Assembly: GCA_031539345.1 (NCBI GenBank)
Contig: JAVKMO010000004.1
Span: 1 to 64,000, forward strand
Origin: JAVKMO01 sp031539345
GTDB lineage: Bacteria > Bacteroidota > Bacteroidia > Chitinophagales > Chitinophagaceae
Direction of reading: 5' to 3'
DNA length: 64,000 nt
In this document: positions 45,266 to 55,064 of the stretch, in pieces
Layout: each line of letters opens with the position of its first letter
Position numbering within the stretch: the stretch's first letter is position 1
Notes under the pieces: generated by a model
Databases searched by the model: none
Seen by the model: the letters and a program-made list of their open reading frames with translations, nothing else
Told to the model about the DNA's origin: nothing
Translations under genes and position numbers: made by a program

Positions 45266-48200
45266 TTAATTGAAAATATAACGCAATCCTAATTGCATGC
45301 TCCAACGAGCTGCGATATCAAGAGATCTAGTATCAGGTATAGTGAATGCTGTATTACTGCTATTGTTCAATAATTTACCTGTTGAGCTATTAAATACTTG
45401 ACTTGCGAATGTTCCCGAATTTAAAGGATCTGTATATTTTCTACCCCAAGAATCATTGAGTAAGTTTCCTACATTAAATATTTCGCAAGACAACTGTACT
45501 GTATGTTTGCGAGTTCCTGCTTTAAAGGAAATATCTTGTAAAAATCTAGCGTCTACAATATGTTCCCAAGGCGTTCTCATTCCATTTCTTTCTGTATATT
45601 TTCCTCTATTATCTCTTAGTTCTGACGTGCTATTGATGAAATTATTTAAATCACTTCTTTCTGTAGCTGTCCATGCTGTTTTTTTTGCAATTTCAGATTC
45701 TGTTGGAATGTATACTAAATCGTTATTATCTCCATCTGTGTTCACATCGCCGTTATAAGTTAAAGAATAAGGTAGTCCTGAAATAGCAGAATAAAATACT
45801 GCAAAGGTTGTAGTATAATTTTTTGCATATGATACTCTATAGTTCAAACCTGCGATTATTCTGTGTCTTAAATCATAACTAGAAGCAGTTAAAGGAGGAT
45901 TGTTACCGAATTGATTTCCTGCAATCATATTATTGTAATAATTAGAAAAGGCAACAGAACTTAATCCACTACTAATGTCTTTAGATTCACCATAAGTGTA
46001 TGCTGTATTGATACTTAACATACCTGCGGTTTGCAAATCTATTTTTTTAGAAGCCTGTACAGTAATGGAATAAGAATACCCCTTATTCGTGTTCTTTAAT
46101 AATAAAACAGAGCTATATGTTTTTGATAGACTATCCGATGGATTCGCAGGATTATAATATTTATCAGTAGTTGTTAATTTATTCACAGCATTAGGTCCGA
46201 AATCAGATGCTACAGGTGTTGCACCGTTTGTTACTTTTAAACTACCATCAGCGTTTTTAGAAAAATCCAAACGTTCATAATAAATATTATTTAGCGTTTG
46301 GGAATATATTCCTTCTACTGTTAATTCAATACCACCAGGAATTTTGAAATCAAAGGCTAAATTACCTCTTAATAATTGAGGGAATTTGAAATTTGCGTCT
46401 GCCACATTAACTGCGTAAGATTTTTTAGGTGGGTTAGCTGTTAATATTTTATCTACATTTAAGGGATTGGAATCAAAACCCTTACCACCGTTAATAGTTG
46501 CAGCTGCAGAGACATCGACAGTAGCCATTCTTATGCCGTCATTTCCGAAATTATTGCTAATCCATACTAAAGGAACACGACCAGTAAATATACCACCTCC
46601 ACCTCTTATTTGAACCATTTTGTCATCAGTAACTTGATATTTAAACCCTAAACGAGGAGACCACAAAAGGTTTCCACTCGGTGTTTGATTTGTTTTAATG
46701 CCATATTGTTGTTCAAAAGCAGTATTTGCAAGAGGTGAATTTAAAAATACAGGAATATCTAAACGTACACCATAAGTAACGTTTAATTTACTATTTACGT
46801 CAAATTCATCTTGAGCATAAAAACCCAATTGAATCATTTTAGGTTTAGAAAATTGTCCATCTGTTTCTAAAGGATATTGAGCTCTAAATCTATTGACACT
46901 ATTACCAATGCCTTCTAGATTCCATAATCCTGCCGTATTAGAAATCCTATATTGACCTTGTAGTCTATTAGCAAAAGAATTTTCTACCATAAACAACTCG
47001 TCATGTGTGCCAAATGTTAGCGTATGCTTTTCTAATACCCATTTAAAATTATTGGTCAATTCTATAATTTGTTGCGATGTCTTATTTTGATTTGCAACAG
47101 GGTCCGAACCAAGTGTGTTTCCTCCTGTGCCTAAACTCTGAACAACAATTGAAGGGAATAAATCGCCTTTTATTTTTCGTTCATCAGAGATGTTAGAATA
47201 TCCAATAATTAAATTATTAAACATCGTACTAGAGAAATTGCTTTTTAATTCTAATACTGTAGAATTTTGGATATTCTTGAAAGTAAACCCTGCATTTTCA
47301 AATTGAAAAATCGCGGAGCTTCTTGTCAATTCATCTTTACTAGCGTTAATGAAATTGTGCCTTAAAGATAGCTTGTGTTTATTACTTAATACATAATCTA
47401 ATTTAACTAACAATTTTTGATTGACGGTAGTTAAATTTACTGCATCATAAGAACCTACATTATAATTGTATTTATCTCTAAACAAAGTTTTAATTGAGTC
47501 TGCTGTTGGTTTAGTGATTTTAGCACCAGCATCTCCTGCATTAAAGATACTAGGCGCCGAGCGATCTACCATTTCGTAGTTTACAAAATAGAACAATTTG
47601 TCCTTAACGACAGCACCTCCCAATCTTGCACCTACAGTATATTCTGAAAAATTATCAGATGCTTTATTGTTAATTGGGTCTTTACCTTGTAATGAATTAT
47701 TTTTCATAAAACTATAAACAGATCCTTCTTCTTTATTGCTACCGCTACGTGTTACTGCGTTAATGCCACCACCCGCAAAATTTCCAAGTGTTACATTATA
47801 TGGAGATAGAATAACTTGTAATTCTTGAATAGCATCTAAAGAAATGGGCTGTGTTCCCGCACTACCACCAGGCAAACCAGAACCAGAAGCTAAACCAAAA
47901 GCGTCATTGTTTTGTGCTCCATCGATACTTAAATTATTAAATCGATTACTTGTCCCTGCAAAAGAATTCCCATTCGATTGTGGCGTTAATCTTATGAAAT
48001 CAGAAATACCTCTGCTTCCTGCTGGCATTTCTTGTAATAAAGATTTTCCAATGACTATGCTAGCACCTTGTTTGCCTTTGCTGAATGCAGAGTTTTTGTT
48101 TGAACTGCTACCTGTAATTTTCACTTCTGCAAGGTTGCTGTTGCTTGCAGTAATCAATCCTAAATCTAAGTTGTCGCCTAAGGGAATACTCAAATTTTCT

Positions 48201-48469
48201 TGCACATTTTCAACACCTGATTCTACAATTTTTAATGTGTAAGTATTTGCAGGTGTAAGGTTATACAGAGAAAACGATCCATTGCTTTGTGGGGTAATGG
48301 TAAACTTTTCGTTTGTTGCTGTATTTGTTAATTCAATTGTGGCAGAAGGGTCTTTAACAAAGCCTTTTAGACCGCCTGTCGTGGTTTGTGCCTGCAAATG
48401 AATGGTGCTTGCAAAACAGAAAGCCGCTAAGGCAAATTGCTTACAAGTAACTAAAAAGGTTCTTTTCAT
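45266..48469 (-). CDS. Oar-like TonB-dependent receptor
   Basis: A 1067-aa outer-membrane protein: signal peptide (ends IHLQAQ, residue 28), a carboxypeptidase-regulatory-like domain (about 33-110), a plug with IVIGKSLLQEMPAGSRGISDFIRLTP and NNLSIDGAQNNDAFGL, LDAIQELQVILSPYNVTLGNFAGGGINAVTRSG, and a long barrel ending WSMQLGLRYIFN. These are features of the Oar/TonB receptor group, associated with protein or matrix transport and adhesion rather than siderophores. No SusD partner is adjacent. Confidence 0.88.
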   Translation of the reverse strand: MKRTFLVTCKQFALAAFCFASTIHLQAQTTTGGLKGFVKDPSATIELTNTATNEKFTITPQSNGSFSLYNLTPANTYTLKIVESGVENVQENLSIPLGDNLDLGLITASNSNLAEVKITGSSSNKNSAFSKGKQGASIVIGKSLLQEMPAGSRGISDFIRLTPQSNGNSFAGTSNRFNNLSIDGAQNNDAFGLASGSGLPGGSAGTQPISLDAIQELQVILSPYNVTLGNFAGGGINAVTRSGSNKEEGSVYSFMKNNSLQGKDPINNKASDNFSEYTVGARLGGAVVKDKLFYFVNYEMVDRSAPSIFNAGDAGAKITKPTADSIKTLFRDKYNYNVGSYDAVNLTTVNQKLLVKLDYVLSNKHKLSLRHNFINASKDELTRSSAIFQFENAGFTFKNIQNSTVLELKSNFSSTMFNNLIIGYSNISDERKIKGDLFPSIVVQSLGTGGNTLGSDPVANQNKTSQQIIELTNNFKWVLEKHTLTFGTHDELFMVENSFANRLQGQYRISNTAGLWNLEGIGNSVNRFRAQYPLETDGQFSKPKMIQLGFYAQDEFDVNSKLNVTYGVRLDIPVFLNSPLANTAFEQQYGIKTNQTPSGNLLWSPRLGFKYQVTDDKMVQIRGGGGIFTGRVPLVWISNNFGNDGIRMATVDVSAAATINGGKGFDSNPLNVDKILTANPPKKSYAVNVADANFKFPQLLRGNLAFDFKIPGGIELTVEGIYSQTLNNIYYERLDFSKNADGSLKVTNGATPVASDFGPNAVNKLTTTDKYYNPANPSDSLSKTYSSVLLLKNTNKGYSYSITVQASKKIDLQTAGMLSINTAYTYGESKDISSGLSSVAFSNYYNNMIAGNQFGNNPPLTASSYDLRHRIIAGLNYRVSYAKNYTTTFAVFYSAISGLPYSLTYNGDVNTDGDNNDLVYIPTESEIAKKTAWTATERSDLNNFINSTSELRDNRGKYTERNGMRTPWEHIVDARFLQDISFKAGTRKHTVQLSCEIFNVGNLLNDSWGRKYTDPLNSGTFASQVFNSSTGKLLNNSSNTAFTIPDTRSLDIAARWSMQLGLRYIFN

Positions 48470-48631
48470 AAATTAGGTTTTAGTGAAAAAGGAAAAAGAT
48501 AACAATTAGGTGCGAAGTAAAAAAATAACCTCATTAAAAGATAGATTTGAATGTTTTGTTAATATTTTGATAATATCTTTTTGTGTTGATTGAAAAATTG
48601 TTGTTGAACCGTTTGAGCAATTTTCAACGTC

Positions 48632-49825
48632 TTATTCAAACTCTGACAGGCAGGTTTGTAAAATGGTAAATAATTCTTTGAGTTCTTTTGGGGTAATGGT
48701 TAAAGGTGGTGCAATGCGAAGGTTGTTGCTTGCAAACAAAAACCAATCGATAAATAATCCTTTTTCAATACATCGATTCGTGATGTCAATACATTGTTTT
48801 GGTGACGGCATTTCAATCGCTGCCCATAAACCCTTACTTTTTTTTGCTTGTATCAAAGGAGAATGAAGCCCTTGAAGTAAACGTTCAAACAGTTTTATTT
48901 TGGCATTCAGCGTAGCGAATATTTTTTTCTCTATGGCGTATTCAAAACTAGCCAAGCCTGCTTTGCACGCAATGGCATTGCCACCAAATGTAGTGATATG
49001 TCCAAGTAGTGGATTTGAGGCAAAGGTTTGTAAATTCTCTTTGCTACTTACCACAGCACCTAAAGGTAATCCGCCGCCCAAAGCTTTTCCGAGTAATAAT
49101 ACATCGGGAATAATATTATGTTGTTCAAAATTCCAAAGCGTTCCTGTGCGTCCAAAACCAGTTTGTATTTCATCAAAAATCAATAGTGTATTTGTGGCTT
49201 TGCATTTTTCTGCAATTGCTTTTAGCCACGATTGATGCGGCAAAATTATTCCTGCTTCTGCTTGAACAGATTCCATAATGATGCAAGCAGTGTTAACATT
49301 GATGCCATCGATGGCGGCTTGACTGTTATAGTCATAATGCCAAATATTTGGCAATAAAGGGCGATATGCGTTTCTCCAATATTCACTTCCAAGCAGGCTC
49401 AATGCACCTTGTGTAGAACCGTGATAAGAATTGTTAAAAGCAATGATGTTGTTTTTTTTTGTGATTCGTTTTGCCAATTTCATTGCTGCTTCAACCGCTT
49501 CTGTGCCAGAATTTGTAAAATAAACACATTGCAAAGATGGCGGCAAATTATTCGTTAGTGCCTTTGCATACGCCACTTGAGGCGATTGAATCAACTCGCC
49601 ATACACCATGAGATGAGAATATGTTTTGAGTTGTTCGTATGTTTTTTTGACAACAAAAGGGTTGCAATGCCCTACATAAGAAACATTGATGCCGCTAATG
49701 GCATCGAGATATTTTTTACCTGCGATGTCATAAAAATAAACTCCTTTTGCCTTTACAATTTCAATTGCCAAAGGAGATAGCGAAGTAGGAGCGAGGTGTT
49801 GAAAAAAAAGATGGCGTGTTGTCAC
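48632..49825 (-). CDS. Class III PLP-dependent aminotransferase (ornithine/acetylornithine type)
   Basis: A fold-type I aminotransferase. Visible are YFTNSGTEAVEAAMKLAKR, FNNSYHGSTQGALS, LLIFDEIQTGFGRTGTLW, the PLP-lysine segment LLLGKALGGGLPLGAV and HITTFGGNAIACKAGLA. Substrate could be acetylornithine, ornithine, 4-aminobutyrate or another omega-amine. There is no good ATG near the expected N-terminus. GTG at 49825, 17 bp after the ruvC stop, gives the normal 397 aa; an ATG at 49903 would overlap ruvC by 62 bp. No arginine genes are nearby. Confidence 0.85.
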   Translation of the reverse strand: MTTRHLFFQHLAPTSLSPLAIEIVKAKGVYFYDIAGKKYLDAISGINVSYVGHCNPFVVKKTYEQLKTYSHLMVYGELIQSPQVAYAKALTNNLPPSLQCVYFTNSGTEAVEAAMKLAKRITKKNNIIAFNNSYHGSTQGALSLLGSEYWRNAYRPLLPNIWHYDYNSQAAIDGINVNTACIIMESVQAEAGIILPHQSWLKAIAEKCKATNTLLIFDEIQTGFGRTGTLWNFEQHNIIPDVLLLGKALGGGLPLGAVVSSKENLQTFASNPLLGHITTFGGNAIACKAGLASFEYAIEKKIFATLNAKIKLFERLLQGLHSPLIQAKKSKGLWAAIEMPSPKQCIDITNRCIEKGLFIDWFLFASNNLRIAPPLTITPKELKELFTILQTCLSEFE

Positions 49826-49841
49826 AAGTAAAGAATTTGAT

Positions 49842-50354
49842 TTATGGTTGATGCGGATGTTGAAAAAAATGACAGACAGCAACGCCGAGTGCATCGCTTG
49901 CATCTAAATATTTATTGTCAATTTTAATTTTCAATACTTGTTCTAACATTTTGGCAACTTGTTCTTTTGATGCATTCCCATTTCCTGTAATGCTCATTTT
50001 TATCTTTTTTGGCATATACTCTGTAACAGTCATTCCTGCTCCTATGCAGGCAGCAATTACAACGCCTTGTGCACGTCCCAATTTCAGCATACTCTGAATA
50101 TTTTTTCCATAAAAAGGTGCTTCAATGGCAAGTTCTGTGGCTTGATGTTGTTGCAATAATTGTTGTATGCTTTTGTAAATTTCTGCCAATTTGTAAACAT
50201 TATCCTCTTCTTTTTGAGTCGGAAATTTGACTACGCCAAGGGCTTTGCATTGCATTTTTTGTGTTGTTGTAATGCCAACAAGTGCATAACCCATCACATT
50301 TGTGCCAGGGTCTATGCCTAAAATAAGTCGAGAAAATGGTTCGTTATTTTGCAT
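49842..50354 (-). CDS. ruvC: Crossover junction endodeoxyribonuclease RuvC
   Basis: Resolves Holliday junctions. The 170 residues carry the catalytic acidic residues in LGIDPGTNVMGYAL (Asp15) and LAIEAPFYGKN (Glu), and YLDASDALGVAVCH at the C-terminus. No ruvA or ruvB is nearby. Same direction as the aminotransferase gene, which follows it closely. Confidence 0.94.
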   Translation of the reverse strand: MQNNEPFSRLILGIDPGTNVMGYALVGITTTQKMQCKALGVVKFPTQKEEDNVYKLAEIYKSIQQLLQQHQATELAIEAPFYGKNIQSMLKLGRAQGVVIAACIGAGMTVTEYMPKKIKMSITGNGNASKEQVAKMLEQVLKIKIDNKYLDASDALGVAVCHFFQHPHQP

Positions 50355-50451
50355 CTTTGATTCTCATAAAATGCCAAATGAAAGTAATGAATGTAACTGT
50401 TGAATTCAACATTTTATTCCTGTGTCAATTTTTTTTAAGGATTGAGTATTT

Positions 50452-51324
50452 CTATTTTTCTATTTCTTCTTTTGTTAAGCCAGTAGCTTGAATAATAATT
50501 TCAAAAGACATTCCCATCTTTTTTAAGGATTGAGCTATCTTTATTTTTCCTTCCATTATGCCTTCTATTATTCCTTCCATTTTCCCTAATTGGTAACCTC
50601 TATTTACCCCAGTATCGGTAGCCGTATCAATAACATTTTTTAAATCTCTATACACCTTCAAACTATTTTCATATTCCATCTGAGCGGTGCGGTCTAAATT
50701 ACAGAGTTCGGCTTTTGTAAAAGCATCTATAAATACAATATCTTTTTCAAAGAGTTTGGGGATATTTTCAAAATCTTCTAAGTGTTGAATAAAATATAAC
50801 CACTTTTCTAAGTTCGTTTCTAATTCGTCTAACGCCTTTGTGAAATTTGGCATTTCAATATAAATATACGTTAGCTTGTCGTAAAAGACTTTGCCGTGTT
50901 GGTCTTTGAGTTGAGCAGTATGTAGGTATTCTGTTTTATTTTCAGTTTCTTTAAACGTAAAATCCAAAATGCCAATGCAATACACAGCATCTAATTTGAA
51001 ATTCCAATCGCCTTTTTGGGCTTGCTCTTGAATAGGAAACGTAGAATAGAAAACACTTCTGTCTATAAAATAATTTTGCTTTGCTTTTTGTATTTCAACG
51101 ATAATTCTTTCGCCACTTTTTGTTTGGCAGTACAAGTCGTAAATGGCTTTTCTGTCAAAAACATTTTTTCCAACTTGTTCGCTTGGTTTGAAGCTGAGGT
51201 CGATGATATTGAGATGTGGCAAAATGCTATTCAAAAAACTGATGAGTTGTGGCTTACTTGCCTCTTCACCAAATATTTTTTTAAACCCAAAATCCGTAAA
51301 GGGATTTAAATATTTTGCTTTCAT
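50452..51324 (-). CDS. Rpn-family PD-(D/E)XK nuclease (putative transposase-like)
   Basis: A 290-aa protein of the recombination-promoting nuclease (Rpn/YhgA) family. It starts with the typical YLNPFTDFGFKKIFGEE; the nuclease motif appears as KAIYDLYCQTKSGERIIVEIQKAKQ (Asp...Glu-x-Gln). The C-terminus ends in variable EG-rich repeats (GIIEGIMEGKIKIAQSLKKMG). These proteins are annotated as transposases, but no inverted repeats or target duplication are visible here. A degenerate copy of about 30 bp of its tail lies just after the stop codon (50428-50458). Confidence 0.9.
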   Translation of the reverse strand: MKAKYLNPFTDFGFKKIFGEEASKPQLISFLNSILPHLNIIDLSFKPSEQVGKNVFDRKAIYDLYCQTKSGERIIVEIQKAKQNYFIDRSVFYSTFPIQEQAQKGDWNFKLDAVYCIGILDFTFKETENKTEYLHTAQLKDQHGKVFYDKLTYIYIEMPNFTKALDELETNLEKWLYFIQHLEDFENIPKLFEKDIVFIDAFTKAELCNLDRTAQMEYENSLKVYRDLKNVIDTATDTGVNRGYQLGKMEGIIEGIMEGKIKIAQSLKKMGMSFEIIIQATGLTKEEIEK

Positions 51325-51436
51325 AAAAAAATATCGAATTACTCAATTCATTCACCAAACTTACAACTTATTTTTTTAAGATTAATCTCTTCCTTTTTGC
51401 ATTTTCCTATTAATCCTTTTCTAAGCAACAAAACGG

Positions 51437-52759
51437 TTATGCTGTTTTTTGTTTTGCATCTGTTTTGTAAAAAAGCATTTTGTTTTTTTCAAATTTGTCT
51501 TTTGTATAGGCAAGTGTAATGTGGAGTTGATTATTCTTTATACTTGTATGGTCAAACATAGCATCTAAAAAAATACACTCGCAAATACTGCGTAATCCTC
51601 TTGCACCAATTTCATAAGCCAACGCTTTTTCTACAATATAATCTAATACATTATCATCTATAACGAGTGTAACCCCTTCTAACAAAAACAACTTTTCGTA
51701 TTGTTTGATGAGTGAATTTTTGGGTTCAGTTAAAATGTTTTTTAGTGTAGCGTGGTCTAAATCATCTAAATGTGTAACCACCGGCAAACGACCAAGCAAT
51801 TCTGGAATCAATCCAAATGCTTTTAAATCTTGTGTATTGACAAAGCGTTTAATCTGTTCTAATAGTGCTTCGTTTTTTTCTTTGTCATGGCTAAAACCAA
51901 TGGCATTTGTATTGATTCTCCTTGCAATAATTTTATCAATACCATCAAATGCACCACCGCAGATAAATAAAATTTTTTCTGTATTGATGTTGATGAGTTT
52001 TTGTTCTGGATGTTTTCTGCCGCCTTGAGGGGGAACCATAACGACACTACCTTCTAATAATTTTAGCAATGCTTGTTGTACGCCCTCGCCGCCAACGTCT
52101 TTTGTAATAGAAGGATTTGCCCCTTGTTTGCGTGCAATTTTGTCGATTTCGTCAATATAAACAATGCCTCTTTCTGCGGCTTCTACGTTGTAATCACTCG
52201 CTTGTAATAAGCGTGTTAAAATTGTTTCTACGTCTTCGCCCACATAACCAGATTCGGTAAAAACCGTTGCGTCTGCAATGGCAAAAGGAACGTCTAATAA
52301 AGTGGCAATTGTTTTTGCTAATAATGTTTTTCCTGTTCCTGTAGAACCAATTAAAATGACATTGCTTTTTTCTAATACAACGTCTTGTAATTTTTCAATC
52401 TGACTTGTATTGGTGAGTTGTAATTGTTCAAATAATTCTTTTTCGTACAAGCGTTTATAGTGATTGTAAACCGCAACAGACAATATTTTTTTTGCTTGCT
52501 CTTGCCCAATCACGTATTGGTCTAAATACTTGCAAATCTGTTTTGGGTTTTGTATCTTTTTTGGAAGAATAATTTCGTCAGTTTGAGTTTTGTTGTTTTT
52601 TTTCTGTTTAGGTTTAAACTCTTCAGGCTCTTCTGTTCCGCCTGCAAAACTTAATAAATCAGTTACACAATCATCACAAATAAAAGCGTCAATGCCTTGT
52701 GCCGCCATGATGGTTTCATTTTCATTTCTACCACAAAAATTACAATGTTTCAAACTCAT
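51437..52759 (-). CDS. clpX: ATP-dependent Clp protease ATP-binding subunit ClpX
   Basis: Unfoldase that delivers substrates to ClpP. The N-terminal zinc-binding domain has Cys6, Cys9, Cys28 and Cys31. Walker A is GSTGTGKTLLAKT (about 137-149), Walker B IVYIDEIDKIAR, and the pore region GYVGEDVETILTRLLQ precedes it. The C-terminal domain includes LLGRLPVVTHLDDLD and YEIGARGLRSICE. clpP is not in the window. The 235 bp upstream contain no other gene. Confidence 0.96.
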   Translation of the reverse strand: MSLKHCNFCGRNENETIMAAQGIDAFICDDCVTDLLSFAGGTEEPEEFKPKQKKNNKTQTDEIILPKKIQNPKQICKYLDQYVIGQEQAKKILSVAVYNHYKRLYEKELFEQLQLTNTSQIEKLQDVVLEKSNVILIGSTGTGKTLLAKTIATLLDVPFAIADATVFTESGYVGEDVETILTRLLQASDYNVEAAERGIVYIDEIDKIARKQGANPSITKDVGGEGVQQALLKLLEGSVVMVPPQGGRKHPEQKLININTEKILFICGGAFDGIDKIIARRINTNAIGFSHDKEKNEALLEQIKRFVNTQDLKAFGLIPELLGRLPVVTHLDDLDHATLKNILTEPKNSLIKQYEKLFLLEGVTLVIDDNVLDYIVEKALAYEIGARGLRSICECIFLDAMFDHTSIKNNQLHITLAYTKDKFEKNKMLFYKTDAKQKTA

Positions 52760-52994
52760 ATTCGGACTTTAATTTTTTAGAAAGGCTGCAAACTAAATAA
52801 TTTTATTGCTGGAGATTGTTTGCTTTAAACAAGTCTGTTTTTTGTTAAAATGCTTTAGAAAAATAACAGAAGACATTTGTTTAGAGTGTCCTTGCGTGTT
52901 GATGATAGACAAGATGTTTTAATGTGTTTGGTCTCTGTGAAACGACATTGAATATCATTTTATTGTAATGAAAAGTACGGTTAATCATTACTTT

Positions 52995-54182
52995 CTAATA
53001 CCAACTTTTTTGATATGGATAACGAATTTTATACATCTGCTGAACTTCTTTCAGCAAAGTTTCGCGTAATAGCACAATGTCTTCTTTTTGGAATGCGGAC
53101 ATAAAAATACAGTTTGTATTTGTCGCTTCCTGCCAACGGTTGTGCAAATCGATGAGTAATTTTTTTTCAACGTCTTTGTCTAACCATTCATCAAAATATT
53201 TTTTCTTGTAGTCGTCCATTTTGTTAAAAATGAAAATGGTTTTTTTGTTCGTAATTTTCAACTCAGACAAAGTTTGTTCTACAACTTTAATTTGCTCTTC
53301 ATAATGCGTATGTGATATGTCTATGATGTGCAATAAAATATCGCTTTCTTGAGCTTCTTGTAATGTTGTTTTAAAACTCTCAACCAAATGGTGAGGCAAC
53401 TTTCTGATAAAACCAACTGTGTCGCTCAATAAAAATGGGGTTTGTTCCAATACGACTTTTCTCGTTGTTGTATCTAAGGTAGCGAAGAGTTTATTTTCTG
53501 CCAGCACCGTACTTTTTGAAAGCAAATTCATAATCGTTGATTTGCCAACATTTGTATAACCCACTAAAGCCACGCGTATTAGTGCCTGTCTTTCTTGTCT
53601 TTGCGTATGGGCTTGTCTTTGAATTTGTTCTAATTGTTTTTTGAGTAAGGAAATTTTATCTTGAACAATCCTTCTGTCGGTTTCAATTTCTGTTTCACCA
53701 GGACCTCTCGAACCAATGCCTGCACCTTGCCTTTCTAAGTGAGACCACAAGCCTTTTAAACGTGGAAGCAAGTATTGATATTGGGCTAATTCTACTTGCA
53801 CTTTTGCTTGTGCTGTTCTTGCTCTGTTGGCAAAAATGTCTAAAATAAGTGCGGGTCTATCAATGATTTTTACTTGCACGTGTTCTTGGACATTGCGTAT
53901 TTGCGATGGCGTAAGTTCATCGTCAAAAATAACAAGCTGAATTGCATTGGCTTGTACATACGTTTTTATTTCCTCTAATTTTCCTTTTCCAATAAAGGTT
54001 TTAGAATCAGGGCTACTTAATCTCTGAATGAATTTTTTTGTGCTAATGGCACCTGCGGTACTCGCTAAAAATTCTAATTCATCGAGATATTCTACAACTT
54101 GTTCTTCTTGTAAACGACCGTGAATAAGCCCAATTAAAATAGCTTTTGTTTCTTGATGATTGGTGTTGATTTTTTCTATCAA
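52995..54182 (-). CDS. hflX: GTPase HflX
   Basis: Ribosome-associated GTPase that rescues or splits ribosomes under stress. The 395 residues include the N-terminal HflX domain (FIGKGKLEEIKTYV, IFDDELTPSQIRNV, LDIFANRARTAQAKVQVELAQ, GAGIGSRGPGETEIETDRR) and a G domain with GYTNVGKST near residue 212, DTVGFIRKLPHHLV and FNKMD. It lies 11 bp downstream of an outer-membrane protein gene on the same strand. Confidence 0.95.
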   Translation of the reverse strand: MIEKINTNHQETKAILIGLIHGRLQEEQVVEYLDELEFLASTAGAISTKKFIQRLSSPDSKTFIGKGKLEEIKTYVQANAIQLVIFDDELTPSQIRNVQEHVQVKIIDRPALILDIFANRARTAQAKVQVELAQYQYLLPRLKGLWSHLERQGAGIGSRGPGETEIETDRRIVQDKISLLKKQLEQIQRQAHTQRQERQALIRVALVGYTNVGKSTIMNLLSKSTVLAENKLFATLDTTTRKVVLEQTPFLLSDTVGFIRKLPHHLVESFKTTLQEAQESDILLHIIDISHTHYEEQIKVVEQTLSELKITNKKTIFIFNKMDDYKKKYFDEWLDKDVEKKLLIDLHNRWQEATNTNCIFMSAFQKEDIVLLRETLLKEVQQMYKIRYPYQKSWY

Positions 54183-54193
54183 AGTAAATGCTT

Positions 54194-54943
54194 TTACAAT
54201 CCTGTTAAGCCAATGCCAAAAGAATAGGGTGAAACATTTGGACCACCAGTATTTGTAAATAATGCGTCCAATTGATACGTGCCATATAAGTGAATAAAGC
54301 CCCAGCCAATGCGTGCATGAGCGAGTAGGCGAGAGGTATTAAAATAGCGTGAGTCGATGGCGATTTGTTTTGAATTGTTGATAGAAGTGCCAGTGGCGTT
54401 GAGTAAATTGACGCCTTTTGTGTGTGCCTGTAAAAGAAAGCCGTACGATAAACCAACAGCCATTTTAAAGCCTTTATTATAGTTTCTGATATTTGTTGTA
54501 AACCGTAATTCCGCAGGCACTTCAAAATACCAAGTCGTTAGTTTTGATTTTTCAAAACGCTCTCTGTCGTTATGGTTGACTAACTGTGCCGTGTTGTAAT
54601 CATTTTGAGTAATGTTTAATTTGGTATCATTAAAATAGACATTATCCCAAGCAAAACCCGCACCAATACCTACACTCATGTAAGGAAATCCTTTAATCAA
54701 AAGGTCGTACATCCCATAAAATTTGACTTGTCTGTTAAATCCAGCAATGTAGATGCTGTCAGGTTTTTTATTCCAGTTTAAATAGCCAAACTGAACCATA
54801 AAATGGTCGCGTGCTTTTGATTGAACATCTTTATACGTTACGCTATTTGTATTTTTAGAATCAACTGCTTGACTATAAAGAGGGGATAATAAAAAGAAAA
54901 ATAAAATTAAACAAGAGTAACGAAAGGCAGCAATCAATTGCAT
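54194..54943 (-). CDS. Putative outer-membrane beta-barrel protein
   Basis: A 249-aa protein with a signal peptide (CLILFFFLLSPLYSQ) when started at ATG 54943. The remainder has alternating hydrophobic strands (FMVQFGYLNWNKKP, MSVGIGAGFAWDNVYF, TWYFEVPAELRFTTN, GFKMAVGLSYGFLL, SPYSFGIGLTGL), typical of small PorT/OmpW-like barrels in Bacteroidota. Function unknown. An ATG at 54991 would add 16 residues that weaken the signal peptide. Confidence 0.72.
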   Translation of the reverse strand: MQLIAAFRYSCLILFFFLLSPLYSQAVDSKNTNSVTYKDVQSKARDHFMVQFGYLNWNKKPDSIYIAGFNRQVKFYGMYDLLIKGFPYMSVGIGAGFAWDNVYFNDTKLNITQNDYNTAQLVNHNDRERFEKSKLTTWYFEVPAELRFTTNIRNYNKGFKMAVGLSYGFLLQAHTKGVNLLNATGTSINNSKQIAIDSRYFNTSRLLAHARIGWGFIHLYGTYQLDALFTNTGGPNVSPYSFGIGLTGL

Positions 54944-55064
54944 GGAGTAGAAAATATTTGAAATAAAAAAATGAGTAAAATGAAAGAACACAATAAAAAA
55001 AACGCGTCGCTAAACTACATTTTTTCTTGGCTTTTTTCAAACCAATTCGCAACACAAACAAGCA

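Noticed and set aside
37388..48469. TonB-dependent receptors as SusC/SusD polysaccharide utilisation loci
   Set aside because: No SusD-like lipoprotein or glycoside hydrolase genes flank any of the three receptors.
50452..51324. Rpn gene as a complete insertion sequence
   Set aside because: No terminal inverted repeats or target-site duplication could be found around it; the family is usually not autonomous.
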